Assembly: GCF_013201935.1 (NCBI RefSeq)
Contig: NZ_CP053833.1
Location: 2,108,001-2,172,000, forward strand
Origin: Arcobacter cloacae
GTDB taxonomy: Bacteria; Campylobacterota; Campylobacteria; Campylobacterales; Arcobacteraceae
Direction of reading: 5' to 3'
DNA length: 64,000 nt
Within the stretch, counting starts at the first letter, position 1, and each line of letters starts with the position of its first letter. The position numbers were made by a program, and so were the translations under genes. Below are positions 1 to 8,757 of this stretch, in pieces. The notes below the pieces were generated by a model that did no database searches, was not told the origin of the DNA, and was given only the letters and a program-made list of their open reading frames with translations.

Positions 1-866
1 CCATGTCCAAATAACATAATGTATGGATTATTTTCAAAAAGAATTAAATAGCTTATAAAGTGTCCAATTTTTGTACTATTAGATCCTTCAGATGTATTTA
101 AAAAATTTTCAATTATGAAAGGAACTATTGATCCAAGTATTATGATAAATAAAATAGTTAATATTATCTTTATTGATTTATTAGATTTCATATAAATAAA
201 CAATGATAATATTATTACAGACATGATAATATTAGCTCTTGTACCTGAAAAAATTAACGCTGTTATTATAATAAATAACAAAACAATTGAGCTGAAATTA
301 ATTCTTCTACTAAAGATATATCCAATCACAAACAATAATAAAGGTGCAGTTTTATAAAAAACCATCAATAAAGTGACACTACCAAACTGTCTAGGTCCAA
401 TTAATGCATTTTCGACATCATAAACCAAATAATTAACATATTTAATAATAATAGGATTTTGAAACAATATTCCTAAATACAATACTATTATTGTAATTGC
501 TAAAAGATTTAATATTTTAATTAAAATCTTTTCGAAGTCATTATCTATGTTAATTAAAATTAAAAATATAAAAAAGAACAATAAAGACTTTATATGTCCA
601 ACAGCAAACTGAAAAGAAAAATGTATATCTTGCAATAGCCCGTTAATTATTCCTAAAAGTGGTAATATTAATCCAAACAAAAGATATATTAAAATTACTT
701 TTTCATTAGATATCATTCTAAAATTTCTTTTAAATAAAATTATTAAAAATAATAAAAATATACTTATCATAGCTATTTCTTTTAACTTAAATATTTTATT
801 TGAAGGATCAAAGATTACTACAAACAAAAGTAACATTAAGAATAAATTAAATATCCTTTTAATCAT
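1..866 (-). CDS. O-antigen polymerase/ligase-like membrane protein (Wzy type), 3' end cut by window edge
   Basis: The reading frame is open from an ATG at 864-866 to the window edge, giving about 288 codons with no stop. Its ATG overlaps the stop of the upstream glycosyltransferase (ATGA), so the two are translationally coupled. The product is almost wholly hydrophobic, with at least eight predicted membrane segments. A polar loop carries the motif SGTRANI, and a later loop near the edge reads FENNP followed by FGHG. This pattern is typical of Wzy polymerases and O-antigen ligases, which join or transfer undecaprenyl-linked repeat units on the periplasmic side. With a Wzx flippase and glycosyltransferases upstream, a repeat-unit polymerase is the best reading. 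Ligase (WaaL-type) is the alternative, because the C-terminal part is missing. Confidence 0.75.
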   Translation of the reverse strand, partial: MIKRIFNLFLMLLLFVVIFDPSNKIFKLKEIAMISIFLLFLIILFKRNFRMISNEKVILIYLLFGLILPLLGIINGLLQDIHFSFQFAVGHIKSLLFFFIFLILINIDNDFEKILIKILNLLAITIIVLYLGILFQNPIIIKYVNYLVYDVENALIGPRQFGSVTLLMVFYKTAPLLLFVIGYIFSRRINFSSIVLLFIIITALIFSGTRANIIMSVIILSLFIYMKSNKSIKIILTILFIIILGSIVPFIIENFLNTSEGSNSTKIGHFISYLILFENNPYIMLFGH

Positions 867-1708
867 TTTTTTATAAACCTAAAATATATTGTTTTTATTT
901 TTGAAAAAATAAAACTAAATATATTTGTAAAAATTTGTAATTCCTTTAGCATATTGTAATTTGATAAATTTGCTTCAAGTGAATTATTAAATTGTCTTAT
1001 ATGATTTAAATAGCTAATTAACGTGATATTTTTTGCACCACATACATTAAATGAATGTTGTCTATATAAAATTAATCCCTCATTAACATAAGCAATTTTC
1101 CCACCTATTTTTAAAACTTGCAAAGCTATTGACCAGTCGTGCATTAAGGCATTTTTTGAAAAATTATATTCCCTTATCGCTAGTTTATTCAGCATCATGG
1201 TACATCCTGTTATAACATTACAGGTTGCTAATCTATATATATCTTGGGAAAAAATAGGTTTAACTTTTTGATATTTCCACATAGATTCTGCCAATATTTT
1301 TAAATTCTGATCAACCACTATTAAATCTGTAAATATTACTATGGGAGATTTTTGAAAATTTCGATCTACTTCTTCCATTTTTAGTAAAGTTTTTTTTATT
1401 TTATCATCAAGCCATATATCATCCTGGTCACAAAACATTACATAATCAAAATTATTATCTATTTTCTGAATTAAATATGAAAAATTTTCTTTTGCCCCAC
1501 CTGTTGAGATATCATCATCTAAGAACTCTATCTTACTCGGATATTTTCTCTCATATTCTCTAATAATGTTTACTGTATTGTCATTAGAATTATCATCATG
1601 TATCCATAAAACCCAATTCTGATAAGTTTGTTTTAAAAGTGAATCTAACTGATCTCTTAAATACTTTTCTCCATTATAAGTTGCTAATAATATATATATT
1701 AATTTCAT
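863..1708 (-). CDS. Family 2 glycosyltransferase (GT-A, rhamnosyltransferase-like)
   Basis: This is a 281-residue cytoplasmic glycosyltransferase. The N-terminus has the GT2 nucleotide-binding start ILLATYNGEKYL and then HDDNSNDNT. The metal-binding DXD region is CDQDDIW near residue 93. This form is common in enzymes that add rhamnose or related deoxyhexoses from dTDP- or UDP-sugars, which fits the rml genes in the same locus. The donor and acceptor cannot be told from sequence. The C-terminus is hydrophobic and basic, suggesting peripheral membrane attachment. It shares one base with the preceding gene (TAATG) and four with the polymerase after it. Confidence 0.88.
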   Translation of the reverse strand: MKLIYILLATYNGEKYLRDQLDSLLKQTYQNWVLWIHDDNSNDNTVNIIREYERKYPSKIEFLDDDISTGGAKENFSYLIQKIDNNFDYVMFCDQDDIWLDDKIKKTLLKMEEVDRNFQKSPIVIFTDLIVVDQNLKILAESMWKYQKVKPIFSQDIYRLATCNVITGCTMMLNKLAIREYNFSKNALMHDWSIALQVLKIGGKIAYVNEGLILYRQHSFNVCGAKNITLISYLNHIRQFNNSLEANLSNYNMLKELQIFTNIFSFIFSKIKTIYFRFIKK

Positions 1709-2703
1709 TATAAATTCTTTTTTCCTTTCACATAAAAAACATCTTCAATCCAACTATCCAAACTGTAATTATTCTTTATATCTTTAGAAACCTTTTTATA
1801 TGGTTTGTCAAAAAAATCATTCCTTATGTCAATGTTTTCTTTATCCAAAATAGATATATTATCTTCATCATAAAAATCATAATTTTTTATATCTTGATTT
1901 GTTGTGATAAGTTTTTTATTTGCACCTATTGCTTCAATAGTTCTCATTGTTAAACCATTTTGTAATGGATGAGGCAAGTCTAGTATTACTTTTGCACTAT
2001 TATGATAGTCATTAACTTTATGATAACTCAAAGGTTTTATATACAGATTTTGAGATTGTTTTTTTAACAAAAAACTTATATAAGTTTTTATTCCTGTGAA
2101 TAAATAAATAAATGTTTTTATATTCTTTATTTTACAAATATCTTCAACTTTTTTTATTAACTCCATTCTATCAGCATGAAGCCATCCAATAAAAACTAAA
2201 TCATATTTATAATCAAATATCTCTTCATCTTTTGATTCTCTAAAGAATAAAGGTCTAAACTCTAATTTTTCATATTTTTCACAATCAATTCTATCAAAAC
2301 TAAATACCCTATCAAAATAAGGAATCATTTCCAAAGCATTTGAAACTCTTTCTATAGAATCCCATTGATACATAATAAATGTTGCATTCTTTTGCTGATA
2401 TTTTAAATCTTTTATAAAATCAGTTGTAAGATTTTCACCTTTCAAGACAAATACTATGTCATATTTTTTTACTTTAGTTTCATGAAGAATTTTTTGATGA
2501 TGTTTTTTTACAATATTCTTTTGATATTTAAGTTTATTTATAATTTTTCCATACAAACCACTTAATAGATAACTTGGTTGCTCTAAATAAAAATCAACTA
2601 TTGATCCATATTTTTCAAGACTTTTTTTAATTGTAGATTCATAGTCATAAAAACCTATTCCTATAAAAAGTATCTTCTTCCCTCTTAAAAAATCATCATT
2701 CAT
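1708..2703 (-). CDS. CgeB-like glycosyltransferase family protein
   Basis: This 331-residue protein appears to have a GT-B fold. The N-terminal half starts with KKILFIGIGFYDYES and includes MYQWDS, seen in polysaccharide glycosyltransferases of the CgeB/spore-maturation type. The C-terminal half contains PHPLQNGLTMRTIEAIG, where the Glu is the usual GT-B nucleotide-ribose ligand. It probably adds a sugar to the lipid-linked repeat unit in the cytoplasm; the substrate is unknown. It overlaps the acetyltransferase upstream by eight bases and the GT2 gene downstream by one, so it sits in one tightly packed operon. Confidence 0.72.
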   Translation of the reverse strand: MNDDFLRGKKILFIGIGFYDYESTIKKSLEKYGSIVDFYLEQPSYLLSGLYGKIINKLKYQKNIVKKHHQKILHETKVKKYDIVFVLKGENLTTDFIKDLKYQQKNATFIMYQWDSIERVSNALEMIPYFDRVFSFDRIDCEKYEKLEFRPLFFRESKDEEIFDYKYDLVFIGWLHADRMELIKKVEDICKIKNIKTFIYLFTGIKTYISFLLKKQSQNLYIKPLSYHKVNDYHNSAKVILDLPHPLQNGLTMRTIEAIGANKKLITTNQDIKNYDFYDEDNISILDKENIDIRNDFFDKPYKKVSKDIKNNYSLDSWIEDVFYVKGKKNL

Positions 2704-3346
2704 CTACAAATTCACCTTTCTTATCAGTTTTTCTCCAAACACCACTCTTCTCATCATATCTCTTTACTATCCTAGCAGGAACTCCAACTATCACTGAATA
2801 ATCAGGGAAAGTACCTCGTATAACTGCATTTGTTCCAACAATACAATGCCTACCCAAGATAGTTCCTGCTTGTATCTTTGCTCCACTTCCTATAAAACAA
2901 TTTTCACCTATTTGAGTTTTTTTCACCATCAAAGGTTGATTCCCAACAGGCATTGTTACATTTTCATATTCATGGTCTATATTTGTAATCATTACATCAA
3001 AAAGAATAGCTGTATCTTTTCCTATTATTAAAGTATCTGCTGCTGTTATATGACATCTTTGTTGAATTGTCACTCCATCTTCTAATATAATATGAGGATT
3101 AAAGTTCTCATTTGCATAGCTTGTGATGGCTTCTATCCTTGCATCATTCCAAATATAACAACCATTTCCTATAGAGATATATTCAGGTGTTAAAAATAGT
3201 GGTTTTTTTATAACACTTTTTACACCCATAGATTTAAACATAAGCTTGTAAAAAATTTGTGATTTTAGCTTATAGTAAATGCTACTTAAAACCTGCAATT
3301 TTCTTGATAGTGGTAGGTTTATGAATTTTTTTAGTTTAGTTAGCAT
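2696..3346 (-). CDS. Left-handed beta-helix acyltransferase (WbbJ/CatB type)
   Basis: This 216-residue protein has a basic N-terminus followed by hexapeptide repeats from about residue 50 to 195 (for example ISIGNGCYIW, IGENCFIGSGAKIQ and IVGTNAVIRG). Such repeats form the left-handed parallel beta-helix of O- and N-acetyltransferases that use acetyl-CoA. The loop ITNIDHEYE carries the His expected for catalysis. The C-terminal VIVGVPARIVKRYD is standard for surface-polysaccharide acetyltransferases. It probably acetylates a sugar of the repeat unit. It overlaps both neighbours (8 and 11 bases). Confidence 0.85.
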   Translation of the reverse strand: MLTKLKKFINLPLSRKLQVLSSIYYKLKSQIFYKLMFKSMGVKSVIKKPLFLTPEYISIGNGCYIWNDARIEAITSYANENFNPHIILEDGVTIQQRCHITAADTLIIGKDTAILFDVMITNIDHEYENVTMPVGNQPLMVKKTQIGENCFIGSGAKIQAGTILGRHCIVGTNAVIRGTFPDYSVIVGVPARIVKRYDEKSGVWRKTDKKGEFVDE

Positions 3347-4568
3347 CTAAAATTTCCTTGTATTTATTTGTTCCAAATCCTAAGATGTATTCTAGTTTTT
3401 TCTCTGTTTCATCCCAAAAATCTTGCTCATTATTTTTTTCTTTGAAAAACTCTATTTTTGATTTTAACTCTTCTATGTTTGAAAAGCTATCATCCCAAAC
3501 ATCTATAGAATTATCAGCGTCTATATCTTTATATCTTAAAGTTATACAATTATTTATATAACTATCATAATATGCTGTTGAATTATACACTATAGATAAA
3601 GAATAATTGTTTGTAGTTATCAACTCTTGGATTGTTTTATTCTCACTCATATAAAAGCCATTTTCTTTTGCTAAATTTTCATACAAACTATGATTTAAAG
3701 ATGGATGAAGTTTAAATTCTACTTCTATTTTTATACTTTTTGATAACTCTTTTAATAATTCTACAATTTTTAAATTATTTTCATTGTATTGAACTCTTGC
3801 AAATAAAACTAAAATTTTTAAGTTATCTACTTTTTTTTCATTTAATTTCTTAATATTTCTAGGATAACCTGTAACTTCAATTCTATTTTCAGATATACCG
3901 TATTTTATAAATTCATCTTTTGTATATTGTCCCCAACAAAGTAGTTTGTCTGCTGGCATATGTTCATAAGCAATAACATCTATTGGATAACTATTCATTA
4001 TAAAATATAATCCATGCTGTAAAGTATATGTTGTTACACCATTTTTTTGGAAATAATAATCCAAGATAGCTTCATAGTTATGTGTACTACAAAATGAACA
4101 AAATTTCTCCAAATTTTTAGATAGTTTATTTTTTTCTAAATCATCAATTATATTTAAAATATAAGTCATTGAACAAAATAATGATAACTTACTTTTAAAA
4201 GACAAACTTATTTTTTTTGTAAAAATATGTTTAAAAGAGATAAATATATTTTTAAAAGAAAATTTAAAACTTCTTTTAATTTTTGAAAAGTCTATTAAAT
4301 TACTATTTATATCTTGTCTTACAAAATCTAGCAACTCATAATAGTCTTTTCTTCTATAAGGTCCCATTGAAAATAAGATTTTTTTATCTGTATTAATAAA
4401 AACTTTTTGTGTCATAAAAAGCCAAGCTAGTTCTTTTAATCTAAAAGTTCTTTTATTGTAAGTTAAGCTAACAATATCTATAGACATAATATTTTCAATA
4501 GGATAATTTTTATAATCAAATTTTAAATTTTGTTTTATTTTTTGATATTTATCAAATAACTCTTTCAT
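3336..4568 (-). CDS. GT-B-like surface-polysaccharide glycosyltransferase, family uncertain
   Basis: This 410-residue protein has no signal peptide. The central part reads TTYTLQHGLYF, then YEHMPADKLLCWG and VTGYPRN. This QHG/CWG/GYPRN layout is seen in GT-B and CDP-glycerol-phosphotransferase-like enzymes of capsule and teichoic-acid loci. The residues after about 240 (LKILVLFARVQYNEN, then a Glu-rich Rossmann segment) fit a nucleotide-sugar-binding domain. The N-terminal third is charged and not recognisable. It overlaps the flippase upstream by four bases and the acetyltransferase downstream by 11. A transferase role in repeat-unit assembly is inferred from motifs and context; the donor is unknown. 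Confidence 0.65.
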   Translation of the reverse strand: MKELFDKYQKIKQNLKFDYKNYPIENIMSIDIVSLTYNKRTFRLKELAWLFMTQKVFINTDKKILFSMGPYRRKDYYELLDFVRQDINSNLIDFSKIKRSFKFSFKNIFISFKHIFTKKISLSFKSKLSLFCSMTYILNIIDDLEKNKLSKNLEKFCSFCSTHNYEAILDYYFQKNGVTTYTLQHGLYFIMNSYPIDVIAYEHMPADKLLCWGQYTKDEFIKYGISENRIEVTGYPRNIKKLNEKKVDNLKILVLFARVQYNENNLKIVELLKELSKSIKIEVEFKLHPSLNHSLYENLAKENGFYMSENKTIQELITTNNYSLSIVYNSTAYYDSYINNCITLRYKDIDADNSIDVWDDSFSNIEELKSKIEFFKEKNNEQDFWDETEKKLEYILGFGTNKYKEILDAN

Positions 4569-5995
4569 AATAACTCTCTTAATTTTTTATATGATACTTC
4601 TTTGTAAAATATTTTTAATTGTAATATAATCATTATTGCATAAAAAAATATAGCTAATAATATAATTAAATAAATATTATTTAAGTATCCATCTAATATC
4701 AAATATAATACTCCACAAATAAATATAGATAAAAAAAGTGATATAAAATATATCTTGTATGGAAAATAACTAAAGAAATTTGAATTTAATCTTTTATTTA
4801 TCTTTCTTATAAGCAATAATGCACCAAAATAGTTTAAAAATGTAGTAGCAATTGCAGCACCAATAACACCAAATTTTAAAATCAAAAAATAATTTAATAT
4901 TACATTTAAAATAGTTATTAGTATAGTATTTTTAAAAAGTTCATTTTGTAATCCAATAGCACCCATAACCCCACCAAATATAACAACTGCCCTAAGCCAT
5001 TGAATCATATATGCTTGAAAAACTATAACTGCTGATTGATATTTATCTCCAAAAAAAGAGATAATCAACTCGCTTGCAAAAACAAGACAGAATATCACTA
5101 TTGGTACTAAAAGTATAGAAGCCTTTTCCATAGATAACTTCCACATATCTATGATATTTTCATACTCTTTATTTTTATAATACTTTGACATGATTGGGAT
5201 CATCACGGTAAGTAACGAACCTGTTATGATTCCTATAAAAGGTATTTGAAATGCTCCTATTTTGAGATTTGAATAATCTTCAACTGTAAGCATAATAGAA
5301 ACCATAATTTGGTCAATATACCCATTAAAAACCTGTACAAGAGCAACGGAACCCATAGCTATTACATATTTTGATTCTGTTTTATTTATGAGTTTTTTTG
5401 GACTATCATATAAAAAATATTTTAGATTTTTTTTTACTAAAACTAAAAATATAAGTGTATTAAAAATTGCCGTAACTATAAGTAAATAATATATATTTTG
5501 TGTATAAAGTGTTATTGCTATACTAATAATTATAGAAACAAGTTGAACAACTGATGTAGAAACCATAAAGTGCTTTAAATTATTTGTAACAGTTGCAAGA
5601 TTTCTAAATAACTCTACAGATGTAGTCGTAATCATAATCACAGATAAAACGATAGCATAAATCTCAAAATAGTTATTTTTGAAAATTGTAGCTAGAAATG
5701 AACTAGAAATATTAAAAATAACTATCCCAATAAATACAAGAAGTAATTGAGTAAGAAAAAATCTTTTGTAAATAGATACTTTTTCTCTATATTTGTTAGT
5801 TTGTCCATGAAAATAACTAATAGCAACAGGAATTCCCATACTAAATACTATACCAAACATCCCAACTATAAGTAATAGTTGTTGATACTTTCCAAAATCC
5901 TCAACCGTTAAATATCTAGCAAGAACTATAAAAAGAATCATTGCTAAAATTTGTCTGATACTGTTTTGTAAAGTTAAGTAAATAGTTTTGTTCAT
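4565..5995 (-). CDS. wzx: Oligosaccharide flippase, Wzx family
   Basis: This 476-residue integral membrane protein has 12 to 14 predicted transmembrane helices spread over its whole length. It starts MNKTIYLTLQNSIRQ, then LARYLTVEDFGKYQ, the signature of polysaccharide-export (MATE-like) flippases. The length matches the family. It should move undecaprenyl-pyrophosphate-linked repeat units from the cytoplasmic to the periplasmic leaflet for the Wzy-type polymerase encoded downstream. Its ATG is 12 bases after the HAD phosphatase gene, and its end overlaps the next glycosyltransferase by four bases. Confidence 0.88.
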   Translation of the reverse strand: MNKTIYLTLQNSIRQILAMILFIVLARYLTVEDFGKYQQLLLIVGMFGIVFSMGIPVAISYFHGQTNKYREKVSIYKRFFLTQLLLVFIGIVIFNISSSFLATIFKNNYFEIYAIVLSVIMITTTSVELFRNLATVTNNLKHFMVSTSVVQLVSIIISIAITLYTQNIYYLLIVTAIFNTLIFLVLVKKNLKYFLYDSPKKLINKTESKYVIAMGSVALVQVFNGYIDQIMVSIMLTVEDYSNLKIGAFQIPFIGIITGSLLTVMIPIMSKYYKNKEYENIIDMWKLSMEKASILLVPIVIFCLVFASELIISFFGDKYQSAVIVFQAYMIQWLRAVVIFGGVMGAIGLQNELFKNTILITILNVILNYFLILKFGVIGAAIATTFLNYFGALLLIRKINKRLNSNFFSYFPYKIYFISLFLSIFICGVLYLILDGYLNNIYLIILLAIFFYAIMIILQLKIFYKEVSYKKLRELL

Positions 5996-6007
5996 GATTA
6001 ATATTAT

Positions 6008-6628
6008 TTATTGAAGTAATAAGCTATTGAAATCTTCAATATATCTATCAAATTCTTTTAAATCTTTATTATTATAACCGTAAAATGTCATACCATTTAT
6101 ATTTGCCGCTTCATAATCATTTATACTATCACCTATTAAAACAGACTCTTTTGGATTGTAAGAGTAATCTTCTAGTATATTTTTAACTAAATCATTTTTA
6201 GGAGTTGGCGAGCCTTCTATTGTTTTAAAATATTTAGTTAATCCCAACTCTTTGCAAAGATAATTCAGTTCTTTTTCATCCGAACCTGAAACTATATGAA
6301 AGTTATAGTTTTTATAATTTTCTTCTATAAACTTTACTGTTTCAGTAATAAGATATTTTTTATTTGTGAGTTCTTTTTTCATAATAGTAGAAAACTTATC
6401 TGCTAACTCTTGCACCTTTTCATCACTTACATCCTGCTCTAAAAGAGTGTTATAAAAATATCTTATTTTTACATAACGACTTAATCCACCGTTTAAAGTA
6501 TGATATTCTAAAAGCTTATCTACAAGCTCTTTATCAAAATCTTGAAAAATTTTTTTAAATCCATAATCTCTTATTGGTAGGCTATTAAGTATAACACCAT
6601 CAAAATCCCAAAATATTGTTTTAATCAA
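6008..6628 (-). CDS. HAD-superfamily phosphatase (beta-phosphoglucomutase-like)
   Basis: This 206-residue protein has all HAD motifs. Motif I is FWDFDGVILNS (nucleophile Asp and acid/base Asp, residues 8 and 10), motif II is IVSGSDEKEL, a Lys lies near residue 144, and motif IV is VLIGDSINDYEA. A helical cap lies between motifs I and II, as in class C1 sugar phosphatases. In this position, between two CMP-sugar transferases and a flippase, it is a candidate for dephosphorylating a sugar-acid phosphate before CMP activation, as KdsC does for Kdo. That assignment is inference from context. Confidence 0.78.
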   Translation of the reverse strand: MIKTIFWDFDGVILNSLPIRDYGFKKIFQDFDKELVDKLLEYHTLNGGLSRYVKIRYFYNTLLEQDVSDEKVQELADKFSTIMKKELTNKKYLITETVKFIEENYKNYNFHIVSGSDEKELNYLCKELGLTKYFKTIEGSPTPKNDLVKNILEDYSYNPKESVLIGDSINDYEAANINGMTFYGYNNKDLKEFDRYIEDFNSLLLQ

Positions 6629-6644
6629 TTTTTAATCCTATTTA

Positions 6645-7331
6645 TTAGAAATGCTTATTTTTAATGTAATTATTATAATAAAATTTCGCAAGTTCTAAAT
6701 CCATTCCATCATCTATATCAACACTTTCAATTCTATTTAAAGGCATTTTATAAGGGTTTGCTCCATGGAAATATGCCCATTCAATCATTTTTATTCTTGG
6801 AGCAATTAAAATCCCGTCACTAATAAAATATAATTCTTCTAATTCTTGACTAGGAACATGTTTTAATCCTAATTCATAGTTTATAGGTCCATTTTTATTC
6901 CATACATATCTCTTAAATGGTTCAACAGAAATTAATGAATCATATTTTTTTAAGTCTATAACATTTTCTATATATAATTCCAAACTTTTTAAATAAGTTT
7001 CAATAGAAATTAAAGGTGCCGTAACAGGAGCCCAAATTATATTTTCTCCTTGAACAGATTCACAAATATGTTTAACAACAGCACCGAATGGTTCTGTTTT
7101 TTCATCACAATATTTTAACTCTCTTTTGTGAATACTTACATTTTTAGCTTGTGCCATTTCTAGCATTAATTCTGAATCAGATGATACAACAATATTATCA
7201 ATATACTTTACTTTTTTTAATATATCAATTTTATATTCTAATAAATTTGAATCTGCAAATTTAGATATATTTTTATCTTTTAATCTTCTACTTCCTGCTC
7301 TCACAGGTATTATTGCGGTAAATTTATTCAT
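6645..7331 (-). CDS. CMP-sugar (acylneuraminate) cytidylyltransferase family protein
   Basis: This 228-residue protein belongs to the NeuA/KdsB fold. The CTP-binding loop is IIPVRAGSRRLKDKN at residues 7-21, matching the family signature of a Gly/Ser/Arg-rich loop followed by Lys. VVSSDSELMLEMA and the later IESVDIDDGMDLELA, which carries Asp residues for Mg2+ binding, complete the active site. It should activate a 2-keto-3-deoxy sugar acid with CTP. No NeuB-type synthase is visible in the window, so the acid may not be a sialic-acid relative. It lies one base from the second transferase gene upstream. Confidence 0.8.
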   Translation of the reverse strand: MNKFTAIIPVRAGSRRLKDKNISKFADSNLLEYKIDILKKVKYIDNIVVSSDSELMLEMAQAKNVSIHKRELKYCDEKTEPFGAVVKHICESVQGENIIWAPVTAPLISIETYLKSLELYIENVIDLKKYDSLISVEPFKRYVWNKNGPINYELGLKHVPSQELEELYFISDGILIAPRIKMIEWAYFHGANPYKMPLNRIESVDIDDGMDLELAKFYYNNYIKNKHF

Positions 7332-7332
7332 T

Positions 7333-7977
7333 TTATATTAACTCCTTTTTAAAATACATATTGATTAATTCTTTAGCAAATACATAATCTTTAATATCAT
7401 TTATTTCTATAGATTCAAATGAATCTAATTCAAAAAATAATGGATTTTTTGTAAGTAAATTTTTAATACTTATTGCTATATCTTTTTTTATTATATAACA
7501 TCCATTTGTGATGGTATAAATGGGTTCTATATCTTTTCTTGATATAAATTCATCAGAAAAATTTAATCTCTCATTTTTAAAAAAGACATATTCATTTTTT
7601 TTCTCTACAGTAATCAAAGAATCTAATTTTTCATTTAAAAACCTATCTATCATCTGTTTATAATTTTTACTGTTTAAAAAAGGAGCTGTACAATTTATCC
7701 ATACAATATTTTCTTCTTTAACTTTAGAGATAGAATTTATTACCACATCTATATAGCTTAAATTTGGTTCTCTTTTTATAAAGTTTACCTCTTCATTTTC
7801 TGCTATTTCTCTAATAACTTCACTTTCAGAACTAATATAAATTTGTGATGATTTTGCAAATTCCTTGCACTGTGATATTTTCCACTCTAAAAGTGTTGTA
7901 TCACCAAATGGTGCTATATCTCCTAATTTATGATATCTATTTTTTTCTTGTGCTGGTATAATTATTGCAAAGCTCAT
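7333..7977 (-). CDS. Second, divergent CMP-sugar cytidylyltransferase-like protein
   Basis: This 214-residue protein is colinear with the neighbouring cytidylyltransferase. It has the same start strand (FAIIIPAQEKNRY), YISSESEVIREIAE in place of VVSSDSELMLEMA, WINCTAPFLN in place of WAPVTAPLI, and FESIEINDIKDYVFA at the end. However, the Gly/Ser/Arg nucleotide loop is replaced by AQEKNRYHKLGD, and the terminal Asp pair is degenerate. It could be a non-catalytic partner, an enzyme for another nucleotide sugar, or a decayed paralogue. It overlaps the aldolase gene by four bases, so it is co-translated with it. Confidence 0.68.
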   Translation of the reverse strand: MSFAIIIPAQEKNRYHKLGDIAPFGDTTLLEWKISQCKEFAKSSQIYISSESEVIREIAENEEVNFIKREPNLSYIDVVINSISKVKEENIVWINCTAPFLNSKNYKQMIDRFLNEKLDSLITVEKKNEYVFFKNERLNFSDEFISRKDIEPIYTITNGCYIIKKDIAISIKNLLTKNPLFFELDSFESIEINDIKDYVFAKELINMYFKKELI

Positions 7978-8747
7978 TGTAATCTCCTTTTTAATTCAGT
8001 TAATCTTGATAATTCTGAACCAATTTGTACATCACTAAACTCTTTTTTTGACAATATATAAAGCTCTTCAAATTTCAAAGCTTCTTTTATAGCATTTGCT
8101 TTTTCCAAAAATGATTTTGTAGGAAGAATTACTTTTCTAGTTTCTAGTTTGTAGATAATCTCTTTTAAATCTGGATATTCTGTATTTATTTTGTCAATAG
8201 TTTTAGCTGAAGTACTTCCTCCTACTGTGAAAGTTAAATTTGCATTTTTTACTTTTTGACCTATATTTTGTAAAAGCTCAAATGTAAAATCACTATCAGG
8301 TTTAATATTTTTATCAAAATATGATGCAGTTAAATCACTTCTTCCAATTGTAACATTATCAAATTTACCATTTGCATATTCAAGAATTTCATCGAGTTGA
8401 TCCATAGCATTTTTTGTTTCAAGATTAAGTGTAGTATGAATTTTATGTTCACCATAAATATTACAAACACTATCATAAAATTTTTTAGCCCCAAATTTAC
8501 TCTCTACCATAGGAGCTATAAGTCCATCAACATTTATTTCGAGAGCATCTCTTATATCTCTTATAGCTTCAACTCCACCTATTTTCAAATAAAGCTTAAT
8601 TCCTGCTCTTGAAGTTAGTCTTCTTAATCTCATTAAATCTCTAAATGATGAACCTTCTGCTTCAAACTCTGCTTTTATACCTTGTAAATCATAATTATCT
8701 TTAAGAAAACAAAGTTGCTCATAAAGATTTTTTTCTAAACTATACAT
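7974..8747 (-). CDS. HpcH/HpaI-type aldolase (pyruvate/acyl-CoA lyase superfamily)
   Basis: This 257-residue protein has a predicted TIM-barrel. The lyase signatures are DGLIAPMVESKFGAKKF, LNLETKNAMD (metal-ligand Glu) and VTIGRSDLTASYF (metal-ligand Asp). Family members perform Mg2+-dependent aldol additions of pyruvate or acyl-CoA enolates to aldehydes. Immediately upstream of two CMP-transferase genes and a phosphatase gene, it is a candidate for condensing pyruvate with an aldose to form a 2-keto-3-deoxy sugar acid. This would be an alternative to PEP-dependent NeuB or KdsA; the role is inference. It starts 10 bases after rmlB. Confidence 0.7.
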   Translation of the reverse strand: MYSLEKNLYEQLCFLKDNYDLQGIKAEFEAEGSSFRDLMRLRRLTSRAGIKLYLKIGGVEAIRDIRDALEINVDGLIAPMVESKFGAKKFYDSVCNIYGEHKIHTTLNLETKNAMDQLDEILEYANGKFDNVTIGRSDLTASYFDKNIKPDSDFTFELLQNIGQKVKNANLTFTVGGSTSAKTIDKINTEYPDLKEIIYKLETRKVILPTKSFLEKANAIKEALKFEELYILSKKEFSDVQIGSELSRLTELKRRLQ

Positions 8748-8757
8748 ATTTTAATTC

